DNA of 29,040 bases from UPXZ01 sp964634605 (GTDB lineage: Bacteria; Bacteroidota; Bacteroidia; Bacteroidales; Paludibacteraceae). Position numbers and translations under genes: made by a program. The first letter of the stretch is position 1; the number at the start of each line of letters is the position of its first letter. The stretch spans positions 1 to 29,040 of the forward strand of contig CAZWLJ010000041.1 in the NCBI GenBank assembly GCA_964634605.1, given 5' to 3'. Shown here in pieces: positions 15,522 through 23,158 of this stretch. The notes below the pieces were generated by a model. It made no database searches, was not told the origin of the DNA, and was given only the letters and a program-made list of their open reading frames with translations.

Positions 15522-16694
15522 TTACTTCCATTTCAGATGTCTCTTCTTTTTCCCGAAAATGAGTACTGATAAAGTAATCAGTGGCAGTATTAAATCAAAA
15601 AACGGAACGGTAAACCAGAATTTACGTTCGCCGAGAATAGCTGCCGATTTGTTTATTACATACAATTGCATTACGTAACGCGAGAAGAACAGCAGCAGGG
15701 CAAATCCGACAGCTATCCAGTTGAAGACCAGCGTTCCCAGTACCATCACAGCTATGAATGAAAGGTAGAAAACGCCCCGTGAAACCGGTTCCACGGTCAG
15801 CCGGAATTTGCTTCCGTTATTGTATTTGTCCGACACCGAAAGATGCCTTTCTTTCTGAATAATCCAGTTTCTGAAACTGGTTTTCGGCTCTGACCAGGTG
15901 ACACTTTCCGGAGACACCTCGATTCTGGTGTTTTCGGGTGTTGCTCCCCGGTTTACCATCAGGTCGTCGTCACCAGATAGGAGATTGAGCGTCGAAGCAA
16001 ATCCTTTCAGGTTGAAAAAAGTTTCCTTACGGTATGCCAGGTTTCTGCCCACGCCCATGTAAGGGTGATGAGAAACCGCCATTCCGAGATATTGCAGTGC
16101 AATAAACAGGGTGTCGTATTTAATAAGTTTGTTGAGAAATCCTTTTTTAGGGAGATAACCACCGTAACCCAGTACAAATTCAGTATCGGGTGTGAAATTT
16201 CTTACTGTCATGGCAAGCCAGTTTTTACCTTCAGGCATGCAGTCGGCATCGGTAAAGAGGAGTAAATCATGCTTTGCGGCCTTTATACCGAGCGTAAGAC
16301 CCAGTTTTTTGGTGCTCAGGTTGGTGGCACCACCCGGCACAAAGGTAGTTCTGAGTTTATCGTAATTTTTAACCATCAGCGAGAGGTAATCATCTGTATC
16401 GTCTGTTGAACCATCGTTGACAACGATAACTTCATAATCCGGATAATCCTGTTCGAGAACGAAAGGGAGAAATTTCCGGAGATTCTCGGCTTCATCGCGG
16501 GCGCAAATCACGACCGATACCGGTGGCCGGGCATTCAGAAATTGTATATGACCTTTCCTGACACGTTTGTTGTGACGGATAATACCCATGAAATAACGGA
16601 TATAATAATACAACTGAACGATGAATCCCGTCAGCAGCACAGCCAGAAGGCTTAATTCAGCAGGTGTAAAATGTATAATTCCAAAAAAATCCAT
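15522..16694 (-). CDS. Family 2 glycosyltransferase, membrane-bound
   Basis: 390-aa GT2 enzyme with one N-terminal TM helix (about 9-29, LSLLAVLLTGFIVQLYYYI) and about two C-terminal hydrophobic helices. The GT-A catalytic domain shows VSVVICARDEAENL, VIVVNDGSTDDTDDYL, the DxD motif in LFTDADC, and a QKERHLSVSDKY stretch in the acceptor/processivity region. Donor and acceptor are not predictable; cell-envelope polysaccharide or lipid glycosylation is likely. The frame opens at TTG 16706, but GGAAG 7 bases before ATG 16694 decides the start. It begins 31 bases after the lysA stop, so the two are probably cotranscribed despite unrelated roles. Confidence 0.88.
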   Translation of the reverse strand: MDFFGIIHFTPAELSLLAVLLTGFIVQLYYYIRYFMGIIRHNKRVRKGHIQFLNARPPVSVVICARDEAENLRKFLPFVLEQDYPDYEVIVVNDGSTDDTDDYLSLMVKNYDKLRTTFVPGGATNLSTKKLGLTLGIKAAKHDLLLFTDADCMPEGKNWLAMTVRNFTPDTEFVLGYGGYLPKKGFLNKLIKYDTLFIALQYLGMAVSHHPYMGVGRNLAYRKETFFNLKGFASTLNLLSGDDDLMVNRGATPENTRIEVSPESVTWSEPKTSFRNWIIQKERHLSVSDKYNNGSKFRLTVEPVSRGVFYLSFIAVMVLGTLVFNWIAVGFALLLFFSRYVMQLYVINKSAAILGERKFWFTVPFFDLILPLITLSVLIFGKKKRHLKWK

Positions 16695-16725
16695 GTAATC
16701 TTCCAAAAAAAACTTTCAACTTAGG

Positions 16726-17886
16726 TTAATTCAGGTCATCGGAGGTGTATGCCTTTGGCAGTGAACGCAGGTTGTATTGCGAAGCCATGATTTCGCCGTA
16801 GGCTCCTGCCGAACGGATAGCTATCAGATCGCCTCTTTTGGTCTCGTTCAGCATAAAATTCTTTGCAAAAACATCCGAAGATTCACATATCGGACCAACA
16901 ACATCGTAAGGATAAGTCGTCCCTTCTGAGCTCAAATTCTCGATGCGGTGATATGCCTGATACAAGGCAGGCCTTATCAGATCGGTGAAACCGGCATCAA
17001 GAATCACAAATTTTCGCGTTGATCCTTCTTTCACATACAGAACACGCGAAATCAGACTGCCGCATTGCGCCACAATTGACCGCCCGAGCTCAAAATGAAG
17101 TGTTTGCCCGGGTTTGAGCACCAAATGGTCGCGATAGGTTCTGAAAAAAGTCTCGAACTCAGGAACCGGGAAGTGGTTCGGATGCTCGTAGTTAACTCCT
17201 AATCCTCCACCTACGTTGATATGAGCTATCTGAATATTTTTTGATTCGAAAATATCCTGGATTTCATCAATCCTGACACACAGGTTGTGAAATGCTGTCA
17301 TATCTGTTATCTGTGAGCCGATGTGAAAGTGTATTCCTGTGAATTCAATATGACTGAGTTCGGAAAGCAGGTCGGTCACTTTATCCAGATCCTCCATGTT
17401 GATACCGAATTTGTTCTCATTCAGTCCGGTAGTGATGTAATGGTGAGTGTGAGCACTTACATTGGGGTTGATACGCAGTGCAATCTGTGCTTTTTTGTTC
17501 TTTGCTGTCGCCAGTTCATTGATCACTTCCAGCTCGGGAACCGACTCCACGTTGAAACAAAAAATGTTGTTGTCAAGTGCCAGGTTAATCTCCCAATCCG
17601 CTTTGCCAACTCCGGCAAAGACAATTTTTGAGGCCGGAAATCCCGCGTCGATGGCTGCCTGTACTTCTCCTCCGCTTACACAGTCTGCTCCGAATCCGGC
17701 ATTTTTAATCACTTCCAGAATCTTTGGGTTCACATTCGCTTTCAGAGCGTAGTGTACCATGTAATTTTCGGGTAAATTCAGTGCTTTGATTTCATTCAGC
17801 GTGTTGCGGAGTATCTCCACATCATAAAAGTAAAAGGGAGTCGGGATGTTTTGAAACTTATCCGTAGGGTATTGTGCTTTTATCAT
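16726..17886 (-). CDS. lysA: Diaminopimelate decarboxylase
   Basis: 386-aa fold-type III PLP decarboxylase that turns meso-diaminopimelate into lysine, the last step of lysine synthesis. The PLP lysine is in HYALKANVNP (K49). Further signatures are GFGADCVSGGEVQAA, FHIGSQITDM, VGGGLGVNYEHPNHFPVPEF, FELGRSIVAQCG and GPICESSDVFA, the last giving the active-site Cys contributed to the partner subunit. ATG 17886 has AGGAT just upstream. It lies downstream of lysC on the same strand, separated by a strong hairpin. Confidence 0.95.
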   Translation of the reverse strand: MIKAQYPTDKFQNIPTPFYFYDVEILRNTLNEIKALNLPENYMVHYALKANVNPKILEVIKNAGFGADCVSGGEVQAAIDAGFPASKIVFAGVGKADWEINLALDNNIFCFNVESVPELEVINELATAKNKKAQIALRINPNVSAHTHHYITTGLNENKFGINMEDLDKVTDLLSELSHIEFTGIHFHIGSQITDMTAFHNLCVRIDEIQDIFESKNIQIAHINVGGGLGVNYEHPNHFPVPEFETFFRTYRDHLVLKPGQTLHFELGRSIVAQCGSLISRVLYVKEGSTRKFVILDAGFTDLIRPALYQAYHRIENLSSEGTTYPYDVVGPICESSDVFAKNFMLNETKRGDLIAIRSAGAYGEIMASQYNLRSLPKAYTSDDLN

Positions 17887-17904
17887 TATCCTGTTTGTTT
17901 CTTA

Positions 17905-17938
17905 AAAAACCGATAAGTAATTGATTTACCTATCGGTT
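17905..17938 (-). terminator. Hairpin terminator/attenuator between lysC and lysA
   Basis: On the leftward strand AACCGATAGGTAA pairs with TTACTTATCGGTT over 13 bp (one G-U) around a 5-base loop, followed by TTTT. It lies 10 bases after the lysC stop and 22 before the lysA ATG. It could reduce read-through into lysA. Confidence 0.8.
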
Positions 17939-17947
17939 TGTTTTTTG

Positions 17948-19261
17948 TTAGTTGAATAAAGCCTCACTCAGTAGGTTCAGAGCCTTCTTCTTGTCCTCGG
18001 CTTTTATCAGAACCGAAATATTAAAATTACTTCCGCCGTACGAAACCATGCGTAATGGAATGTCTTTCAGTGCATTGATAACTTTTGCCTGAAATCCGGT
18101 AAGTTCGTACTCCATATCGCCCACGATGCAAATGATGACCATGTCTTTATCTACCGTAACGGTTCCGAATTTTTTCAGGTCGTTAATTATCTCATCCAGT
18201 TTACGCGTGTTATCGATGGTCAACGAAACTCCTACTTCAGAAGTTGTAATCATGTCAATCGGAGTCTGGTTGCTTTCGAAAATCTCAAACACTTTTCTCA
18301 GAAAACCGTAAGCCAGAAGCATATGCCCTGATTTTATCTTAATGGCTGTGATACCATCCTTGGCTGCCACAGCTTCAATAATACCTCTTTTTCGCTTGTT
18401 GGAGATAATGGTTCCCGGAGCGGCCGGGTCAAGCGTGTTGAGGAGCCTTACAGGTATATTATGAAGTTTTGCAGGCAGAATGCAGGTCGGGTGCAGTATT
18501 TTTGCACCGAAATATGCCAGCTCGGCTGCTTCTTCGAAATGCAGCATTGGAACCGGTTTGGTGCCTTCCACGTAACGCGGATCGTTGTTGTGCATACCGT
18601 CAATATCTGTCCATATCTGAATTTCATCTGCTTTGATTGCTGCCCCGATTAGTGAAGCCGAATAATCGCTTCCGCCGCGTTGCAGATTGTCAATCTCACC
18701 ATAAAAATTGCGGCAGATATAACCCTGGGTTATATAAATCTCTTTACCCTTGTTTTCGCCAAGAATTTTTTTCAGGTTTTCAGCTATGAAAGCATTGTCA
18801 GGTTCTGAATTTTTATCTATTCGCATGTAATCAAGCGCAGGTAAAAGCACGCTGTTCACTCCTTTCTCTTCCAGATATAGCTGAAACATATTGGTAGAGA
18901 GCAATTCGCCCTGAGCAAGGATGGCTTTTTCCTCGAAAACGGTAAATACGCTTTTTGAAAACGAACGCAGATATTCAAAGTGAGTATGGATTATTTCCTG
19001 AGCTTTGTTCAGGTATTTTTCGTCGGCATACAGTTCGCTTATCACATCCATGTAGGTGTGTTCGAGCAGGTTGATTCTCTCAAGGGCACCCGAAGTATTG
19101 TTTTTATAGAAATAATCGGCAATCTCTACCAGGCTGTTCGTTGTACCCGACATGGCTGATAAAACAACAATTTTCTGCTCTCCGTTCAATATCAGTTTTG
19201 CTACTTCTTTCATGCGCGAAGCTGATCCTACTGATGTTCCACCGAATTTTAAGACTTTCAT
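17948..19261 (-). CDS. lysC: Aspartate kinase, monofunctional
   Basis: 437-aa aspartokinase that phosphorylates aspartate, the first step to lysine, threonine and methionine. The N-terminal KFGGTSVGSASRMKEVA is the nucleotide-binding signature and LQRGGSDYSASLIGAA with WTDIDGMHNNDPR forms the catalytic centre. From about residue 300 two ACT-type regulatory domains follow (ITAIKIKSGHML..., VSLTIDNTRKLDEIINDL, ICIVGDMEYELTGF), so allosteric feedback by an amino acid is likely. No homoserine dehydrogenase domain is fused. ATG 19261 lies about 50 bases after a TACCTTTG promoter element. lysA follows on the same strand. Confidence 0.95.
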   Translation of the reverse strand: MKVLKFGGTSVGSASRMKEVAKLILNGEQKIVVLSAMSGTTNSLVEIADYFYKNNTSGALERINLLEHTYMDVISELYADEKYLNKAQEIIHTHFEYLRSFSKSVFTVFEEKAILAQGELLSTNMFQLYLEEKGVNSVLLPALDYMRIDKNSEPDNAFIAENLKKILGENKGKEIYITQGYICRNFYGEIDNLQRGGSDYSASLIGAAIKADEIQIWTDIDGMHNNDPRYVEGTKPVPMLHFEEAAELAYFGAKILHPTCILPAKLHNIPVRLLNTLDPAAPGTIISNKRKRGIIEAVAAKDGITAIKIKSGHMLLAYGFLRKVFEIFESNQTPIDMITTSEVGVSLTIDNTRKLDEIINDLKKFGTVTVDKDMVIICIVGDMEYELTGFQAKVINALKDIPLRMVSYGGSNFNISVLIKAEDKKKALNLLSEALFN

Positions 19262-19311
19262 TTTCGTATAAATAAAAAAGATAAATGGTTCCGTTAAAAT
19301 AAAATTAATTG

Positions 19312-19319
19312 CAAAGGTA
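19312..19319 (-). promoter_or_regulatory. -7 promoter element (TACCTTTG) for lysC
   Basis: Exact TAnnTTTG on the leftward strand, 50 bases before the lysC ATG. No lysine riboswitch-like leader is visible, and the space is too short for one. Confidence 0.65.
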
Positions 19320-19563
19320 GTATTTTTTAGAAGAATATTAATAAATTTACCATGTTTGTGTAGAGAACACTTCCTGTATTAAATGTTAATTGTTATTAAA
19401 AAAATATTCTGCTTTGTTTTGATTGTATTTTTAATTATTCTTAGGCTTGGTTAATAAATTGAAAGGAGGCGTAAAATTGATACAAAAAAAGAATGGATGG
19501 TAAACCCAAATTTTAAAATGGTAACTTGAATGTTTTATAAGTGATGCTTAAATTATTTTTAAT
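19320..19563. other. AT-rich divergent intergenic region at the edge of the accessory patch
   Basis: About 245 AT-rich bases between the lysC promoter and the frameshifted lipoprotein gene. A strong Shine-Dalgarno-like AAGGAGG stands at 19463-19469, unusual for Bacteroidota, but only a few codons follow it (TTG 19478 to TAA 19502). I see no recognisable promoter for the lipoprotein gene, no RNA gene and no repeat. Confidence 0.4.
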
Positions 19564-19884
19564 ATGAAAAACATAAGAAAAGTAATATTTATTATAAATT
19601 TCCTGATAGTTGCTTTAATCTCATGTACTAAAGATGAAACTGATTTTGTCTCTGAAAATAAAGTTGATATTGAAACCGTTAGTTTTGAGGAAGCCTTGAA
19701 CTTTTTTTCTACTTGGAATAAACAACCTTATCAAACAGAAGATATAAAACGTGTTGGTACAGATGGTAAATTGAATAATGGCTTTGTTGTTCCTGATTTG
19801 GAAATGATTTATCAAAAAGAACTCTTGAACAGTAAGGAATTTGTAACAGTAATTCCTCACAACTACTATCAGAGCCTAGTGTAG
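19564..19884 (+). CDS. N-terminal fragment of the broken lipoprotein
   Basis: 106 aa with a lipoprotein signal peptide (MKNIRKVIFIINFLIVALISC, Cys21) followed by a predicted extracytoplasmic segment with VSFEEALNFFSTWNKQP and PDLEMIYQKELL. It ends abruptly at TAG 19884 in the middle of what looks like a beta-strand motif (FVTVIP). On its own it would be a truncated exported peptide. See the pseudogene entry for the reconstruction. Confidence 0.5.
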   Translation: MKNIRKVIFIINFLIVALISCTKDETDFVSENKVDIETVSFEEALNFFSTWNKQPYQTEDIKRVGTDGKLNNGFVVPDLEMIYQKELLNSKEFVTVIPHNYYQSLV

Positions 19885-20096
19885 AGGCATCTATTTTAAT
19901 AATTAGAATTAAAAGTGAATTAAAATGCACAGTTCTTCTCAAATATCCAACAAATAATAATTCAAACCACTTTAGAGGCAAGATTATTGCACGACAACTT
20001 GATGGTGAGTTTATAACAGGTTATGTTTATGATGATGGCTACATTAAATACAAGCTTGTCCCCAATGAGAAGAATATTTCGTCGGTCACGTCTGGC

Positions 20097-20957
20097 GTGC
20101 CTCCAATGATGAAGACAGACGGAGATATTGATTATGAATTAAATTTAAATGAATTTGTATGTACTTCACCATATATTACAAGGGATTATTTAGACCTTGG
20201 TAGTGTTTTTTTAGGTAGTTCATCTCTTGGTACTGTTGACAGCAATACAGTACAGATGAGTTTAACAGATAAAGACGGTGGTGGAGGAATAGCACCTCCA
20301 GAAATAGATGAAAAAACTCCATGTGAAGAAGCTAAAGAACAGCTAAACAGTAATCCTAACTACAAAGCAAAACAAGATGAACTAAGAAAGTACTTGAGTA
20401 GTACATCCAATAAAGATGAAGTAGAAAAAGGATATAGTGCGAATAAAGACGGTACATTTACTCAATTAAAATCCTCTGAAAGCGGAACATCTCTGGAAAT
20501 GCCTGTTAATTCAAATAATACAATGGGATATATCCACAACCATACAGGTAGTTATACAAGAGATAACGGGGATATTGTATCACCATACCAGATTTTCTCG
20601 CCGAAAGATGTGCTCAAGTTCCTGCAAATAGTTCACAATACCAACTACAACGGTATTTCTACGAAAGATGTGTACGGCACGGTGGTTACATCCGGAGGGA
20701 CTGCTTACCAGCTCCGGTTTAACGGAGACCCAAAAGACCCGAAAATTGCAGAGTGTTTTAATCAGGATAAGGAAGTAATTAATAAAGAATATAAAAGCTT
20801 AATGAACAAAAGTCTACTTGAAACCGGTTTTCTCCGTTTTCTTCAGCAGTATTTCCCTGTTAACGGCCTAAAACTTGTAAAAATAAAATCGGATAATACT
20901 ACTCAAAACGTCAGCTTAAATGAAAAAAATAAAGCTGTAAAAATAGATTGCCAATAA
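20097..20957 (+). CDS. C-terminal fragment of the broken lipoprotein, HxH...SxxD domain
   Basis: 286 aa from an internal ATG, with no signal peptide of its own. The first 90 residues are low-complexity. From about 95 a domain begins with CEEAKEQLNSNPNYKAKQDE. It carries GYIHNHTG (H147, H149) and IFSPKDVLKFLQIV (S168, D171), then YGTVVTSGGTAYQLRFNG and a helical tail. The HxH...SxxD order recalls JAB/JAMM (MPN) metallopeptidases, though 18 residues separate the second His from the Ser instead of about 7, and no partner Glu is certain. Similar domains at the ends of Bacteroidota lipoproteins are known to me only as hypothetical proteins. The in-frame reading extends back to about 19863, so ATG 20097 is unlikely to be a natural start. 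Confidence 0.55.
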   Translation: MPPMMKTDGDIDYELNLNEFVCTSPYITRDYLDLGSVFLGSSSLGTVDSNTVQMSLTDKDGGGGIAPPEIDEKTPCEEAKEQLNSNPNYKAKQDELRKYLSSTSNKDEVEKGYSANKDGTFTQLKSSESGTSLEMPVNSNNTMGYIHNHTGSYTRDNGDIVSPYQIFSPKDVLKFLQIVHNTNYNGISTKDVYGTVVTSGGTAYQLRFNGDPKDPKIAECFNQDKEVINKEYKSLMNKSLLETGFLRFLQQYFPVNGLKLVKIKSDNTTQNVSLNEKNKAVKIDCQ

Positions 20958-20976
20958 ATAATTAAATTAACTGAAA

Positions 20977-21579
20977 ATGAAAAAAATATATTTTACAACA
21001 TTATTTATAATGGTTTTTTTTGTATTTATTACTAGTAATGTTACTGCGCAAACAATTATTCCTGTAGAAAAGCATATTGAATATATAGAATCAGAGACTG
21101 AAATTCCTGAAGGGGCTTATCTTAAAGATGTAAATGGATTGTTTAATAAGTACTTGGGCAACTGGACTGGTATGTATGATGGAAAAACGCTTCTTATTAA
21201 TATAGTAAAAGATACTGAGACATCATGGGGGATTACAACAGATAGATTATTAATCCGGTATAAAATTACTGATTCTAACGGAAATTTGATATATAATACT
21301 TTATCTCTTCCAAATAGTAGCCCTAAAGTAATTATGGGACGTTATTTTTCACACAGCACTAAAAGTTACATGTTGTATTATTTGGGTGAACAGTCTGCTT
21401 GTGGCCAGGAAGGTACTGTTAACATCAGTATCTTTAATGACCCGAATGACGGGAATAAAGAAAAGTTGAGTTTTATATTAAGTCCAATGGGTGATTTACT
21501 TTCTGATGAATGTGGCGGTAAAGAAGCAGGGCAGATATTACCCATAGGTAAACCTGCGCACCTTACACGGGTAAATTAA
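20977..21579 (+). CDS. Secreted DUF6705-like protein
   Basis: 200-aa exported protein with a signal peptide (MKKIYFTTLFIMVFFVFITS... cleaving after VTA, about residue 24). The mature start TIIPVEKHIEYIESETEIPE, then GAYLKDVNGLFNKYLGNWTG and LLIRYKITDSNGNLIYNTL, resemble the small secreted DUF6705 family of Bacteroidota, which has no known function. It follows the broken lipoprotein by 19 bases, so the two form a unit. Base composition is AT-rich like its partner. Two Cys (in SACGQEG and SDECGGK) could form a disulfide. Confidence 0.7.
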   Translation: MKKIYFTTLFIMVFFVFITSNVTAQTIIPVEKHIEYIESETEIPEGAYLKDVNGLFNKYLGNWTGMYDGKTLLINIVKDTETSWGITTDRLLIRYKITDSNGNLIYNTLSLPNSSPKVIMGRYFSHSTKSYMLYYLGEQSACGQEGTVNISIFNDPNDGNKEKLSFILSPMGDLLSDECGGKEAGQILPIGKPAHLTRVN

Positions 21580-21608
21580 AATTGTTTAATTATAAGGAAA
21601 ATTGTAAT

Positions 21609-21648
21609 AAAAAATCAGCATTTAGTGTTTCATAATGCCGATTTTTTA
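21609..21648 (+). terminator. Terminator after the DUF6705-like gene
   Basis: AAAAATCAGCATT pairs with AATGCCGATTTTT (one A-C mismatch) around a loop of about 12 bases, ending in a T run, 30 bases after the stop codon. Confidence 0.65.
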
Positions 21649-21723
21649 TATCTAATTTATTTCTCAAGAGAAATTATAATTTAGTATTTTTGTGCTTAAA
21701 ATTTTCCTAAGGATAAGTTAAAC

Positions 21724-21753
21724 AAAAAAGGAAGTCCATTTCTGAACTTCCTT
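21724..21753 (-). terminator. Terminator downstream of tRNA-His
   Basis: On the leftward strand AAGGAAGT (21753-21746) and ACTTCCTT (21735-21728) form a perfect stem followed by TTTT, 8 bases past the tRNA 3' end. Confidence 0.8.
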
Positions 21754-21760
21754 CACTGTG

Positions 21761-21834
<74 letters not shown>

Positions 21835-21850
21835 CATAATTTTGTGGCTG

Positions 21851-21882
21851 CAAAGATAATGCTGATTTTGCGATTGTGCAAA
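21851..21882 (-). promoter_or_regulatory. Complete Bacteroidota promoter for tRNA-His
   Basis: On the leftward strand a TTTG -33 box (21882-21879) lies 20 bases before a TATCTTTG -7 box (21858-21851), the full consensus, with the tRNA beginning about 17 bases downstream. Confidence 0.8.
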
Positions 21883-21913
21883 TTTTTTTCAGAAAATACA
21901 ACAAAACTATTCA

Positions 21914-22597
21914 ATGAAATTTTTTATTCAAAACAACCAGCTCGATGCTGCAGTTACAGAAATCCGGAAAAAAGTACGTGCCATGATGAATGGAGTAGTA
22001 GCTGACTCCATGAATGAGAAGGGGATAGTGTACCGGAAAAACTATGGTGTGGACCTGCCTCACCTCAGAAAACTGGCAAAAGAATACAAACCCAGTCATG
22101 ATCTGGCGCAAAGACTTTGGGCTTTACAGGTACGCGAAACCATGATTCTGGCAACTTTACTCCAACCGGTTGAATCATTCACCGAAACTTTGGCTGCCGA
22201 ATGGATGCAGTCTGTGAATAACATTGAGCTGGTAGAACAGGTTTGCATGAATTTGTTTTCAAAACTTACTTACGGCAGCCGGTTGTCCGTTCAGATGATA
22301 CTGGCAGATGAAAAATGGAGCAGGATTACGGGTTTTACCCTGGCCGCCAGACTTTGGAAAGAGTACGATGACCAGCAGGCTCGTGAACTTGTGAAAATGT
22401 CGGCAGCATCGTCAGATACCGATAATTTTAATCTTTACCGCGCAGTCTCGCTCACGCTGTGCAGGCTTTGCCGGAGAGATGAATCCATGATGGAATACGT
22501 CAGGAGTGAGACCGCTCATTTCGGACAGTCGGATATAATATCTCAAAAATTCATTGCCGGAGAAATAGCAAATGAAATATCTTTTTTGAAATTTTAA
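21914..22597 (+). CDS. DNA alkylation repair protein, AlkD-like HEAT-repeat family
   Basis: 227-aa all-helical protein of the AlkD/AlkC-type DNA alkylation repair family, HEAT-like repeats that in characterised members excise alkylated bases. Recognisable parts are YGVDLPHLRKLAKEYKPSHD, LWALQVRETMILATLL (DNA-facing helix), EQVCMNLFSKL and the final DIISQKFIAGEIANEISF. It is a compact member of the family. Whether it is an active glycosylase is not certain from sequence. ATG 21914 starts close to the divergent tRNA-His promoter; the upstream region overlaps it. Confidence 0.8.
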   Translation: MKFFIQNNQLDAAVTEIRKKVRAMMNGVVADSMNEKGIVYRKNYGVDLPHLRKLAKEYKPSHDLAQRLWALQVRETMILATLLQPVESFTETLAAEWMQSVNNIELVEQVCMNLFSKLTYGSRLSVQMILADEKWSRITGFTLAARLWKEYDDQQARELVKMSAASSDTDNFNLYRAVSLTLCRLCRRDESMMEYVRSETAHFGQSDIISQKFIAGEIANEISFLKF

Positions 22598-22620
22598 TAC
22601 ATAGTGTCATTATAATGTAG

Positions 22621-22628
22621 TAATTTTG
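22621..22628 (+). promoter_or_regulatory. -7 promoter element (TAATTTTG) for fur-purA
   Basis: Exact TAnnTTTG, 37 bases before the fur-like ATG, with no clear -33 TTTG. Confidence 0.6.
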
Positions 22629-22665
22629 CTCGTTATTTGTAAAAAAAATAAATTAATCAGTATTA

Positions 22666-23130
22666 ATGAAGGAAGATTACTCTCTGGATAATGTAAAAAA
22701 TATTTTTACACAATTCCTGGCAGAAAAGAAACACCGCAAAACTCCTGAAAGATATGCCATACTGGAACATATCTTTTCGCACGAGGGACACTTCAATGCC
22801 GAGTTACTCTACAATGCCATGCAAAAGGAATACAGAGTGAGTCTGGCTACTGTATACAATACGCTTGAACTCTTACTCGAGAGCAGGCTCATTGTCAAGC
22901 ATCAGTTTGGTAATCAGATAGCCCAGTATGAGAAAACATTCGGCACGGCAATGCACAATCACATGGTATGTACCAAATGCGGAAAAGTGAAAGAGTTCTC
23001 AGATAAAAAAATCCGGTCGGCAATTCAAAGTAAGAGTTTCGTTCATTTTGAACCAACTCATTACTCGCTCTACCTGTATGGCTATTGCAGCAAGTGTAAA
23101 GCACAGCTGTTGAATGAACGTAAACAATAA
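22666..23130 (+). CDS. Fur family metalloregulator
   Basis: 154-aa Fur-family DNA-binding repressor. The winged helix contains KTPERYAILEHIFSHEGHFN and the recognition helix SLATVYNTLELLLESRL. The dimerisation part has HNHMVCTKCGKVKEF, with a metal-site HNH (97-99), a Zn Cys pair C102/C105 and a second pair C141/C144 in YCSKC, so the structural zinc site is complete. Whether it senses iron, zinc, manganese or peroxide is not clear. The neighbouring purA follows after 28 bases on the same strand. Confidence 0.9.
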   Translation: MKEDYSLDNVKNIFTQFLAEKKHRKTPERYAILEHIFSHEGHFNAELLYNAMQKEYRVSLATVYNTLELLLESRLIVKHQFGNQIAQYEKTFGTAMHNHMVCTKCGKVKEFSDKKIRSAIQSKSFVHFEPTHYSLYLYGYCSKCKAQLLNERKQ

Positions 23131-23158
23131 TATTAAGAAAAAATAGAAAAGCTGGAAA

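Larger units (their letters stand above)
19564..20957 (+). pseudogene. Frameshifted Bacteroidota lipoprotein with C-terminal HxH...SxxD domain
   Basis: Two ORFs read as one lipoprotein broken by a frameshift. The first (19564-19884) ends FVTVIPHNYYQSLV-stop. In the -1 frame from 19863 the text continues without a stop, LLSEPSVEASILIIRIKSEL, on through GKIIARQLDGEFITGYVYDDG and into the second ORF. Restoring one C after 19870 (AGAGC to AGAGCC) would give ...YYQSPSVEASILIIR..., an uninterrupted protein of about 464 aa. No slippery heptamer for programmed -1 frameshifting is visible. It may be a true pseudogene, a phase-variable site or a sequencing/assembly error. Confidence 0.7.

Noticed and set aside
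19262..19311. Lysine riboswitch upstream of lysC
   Set aside because: The leader after the promoter is only about 45 bases, much too short for the lysine aptamer.
19440..19560. Possible attachment-site copy of the tRNA-His 3' end on the far side of the AT-rich patch
   Set aside because: Only a GGATGG-length match was seen, far too short, and no integrase gene is present.
19860..19885. Programmed -1 ribosomal frameshift joining the two lipoprotein ORFs
   Set aside because: No X-XXY-YYZ slippery heptamer or adjacent stable hairpin is visible; a one-base deletion explains it more simply.
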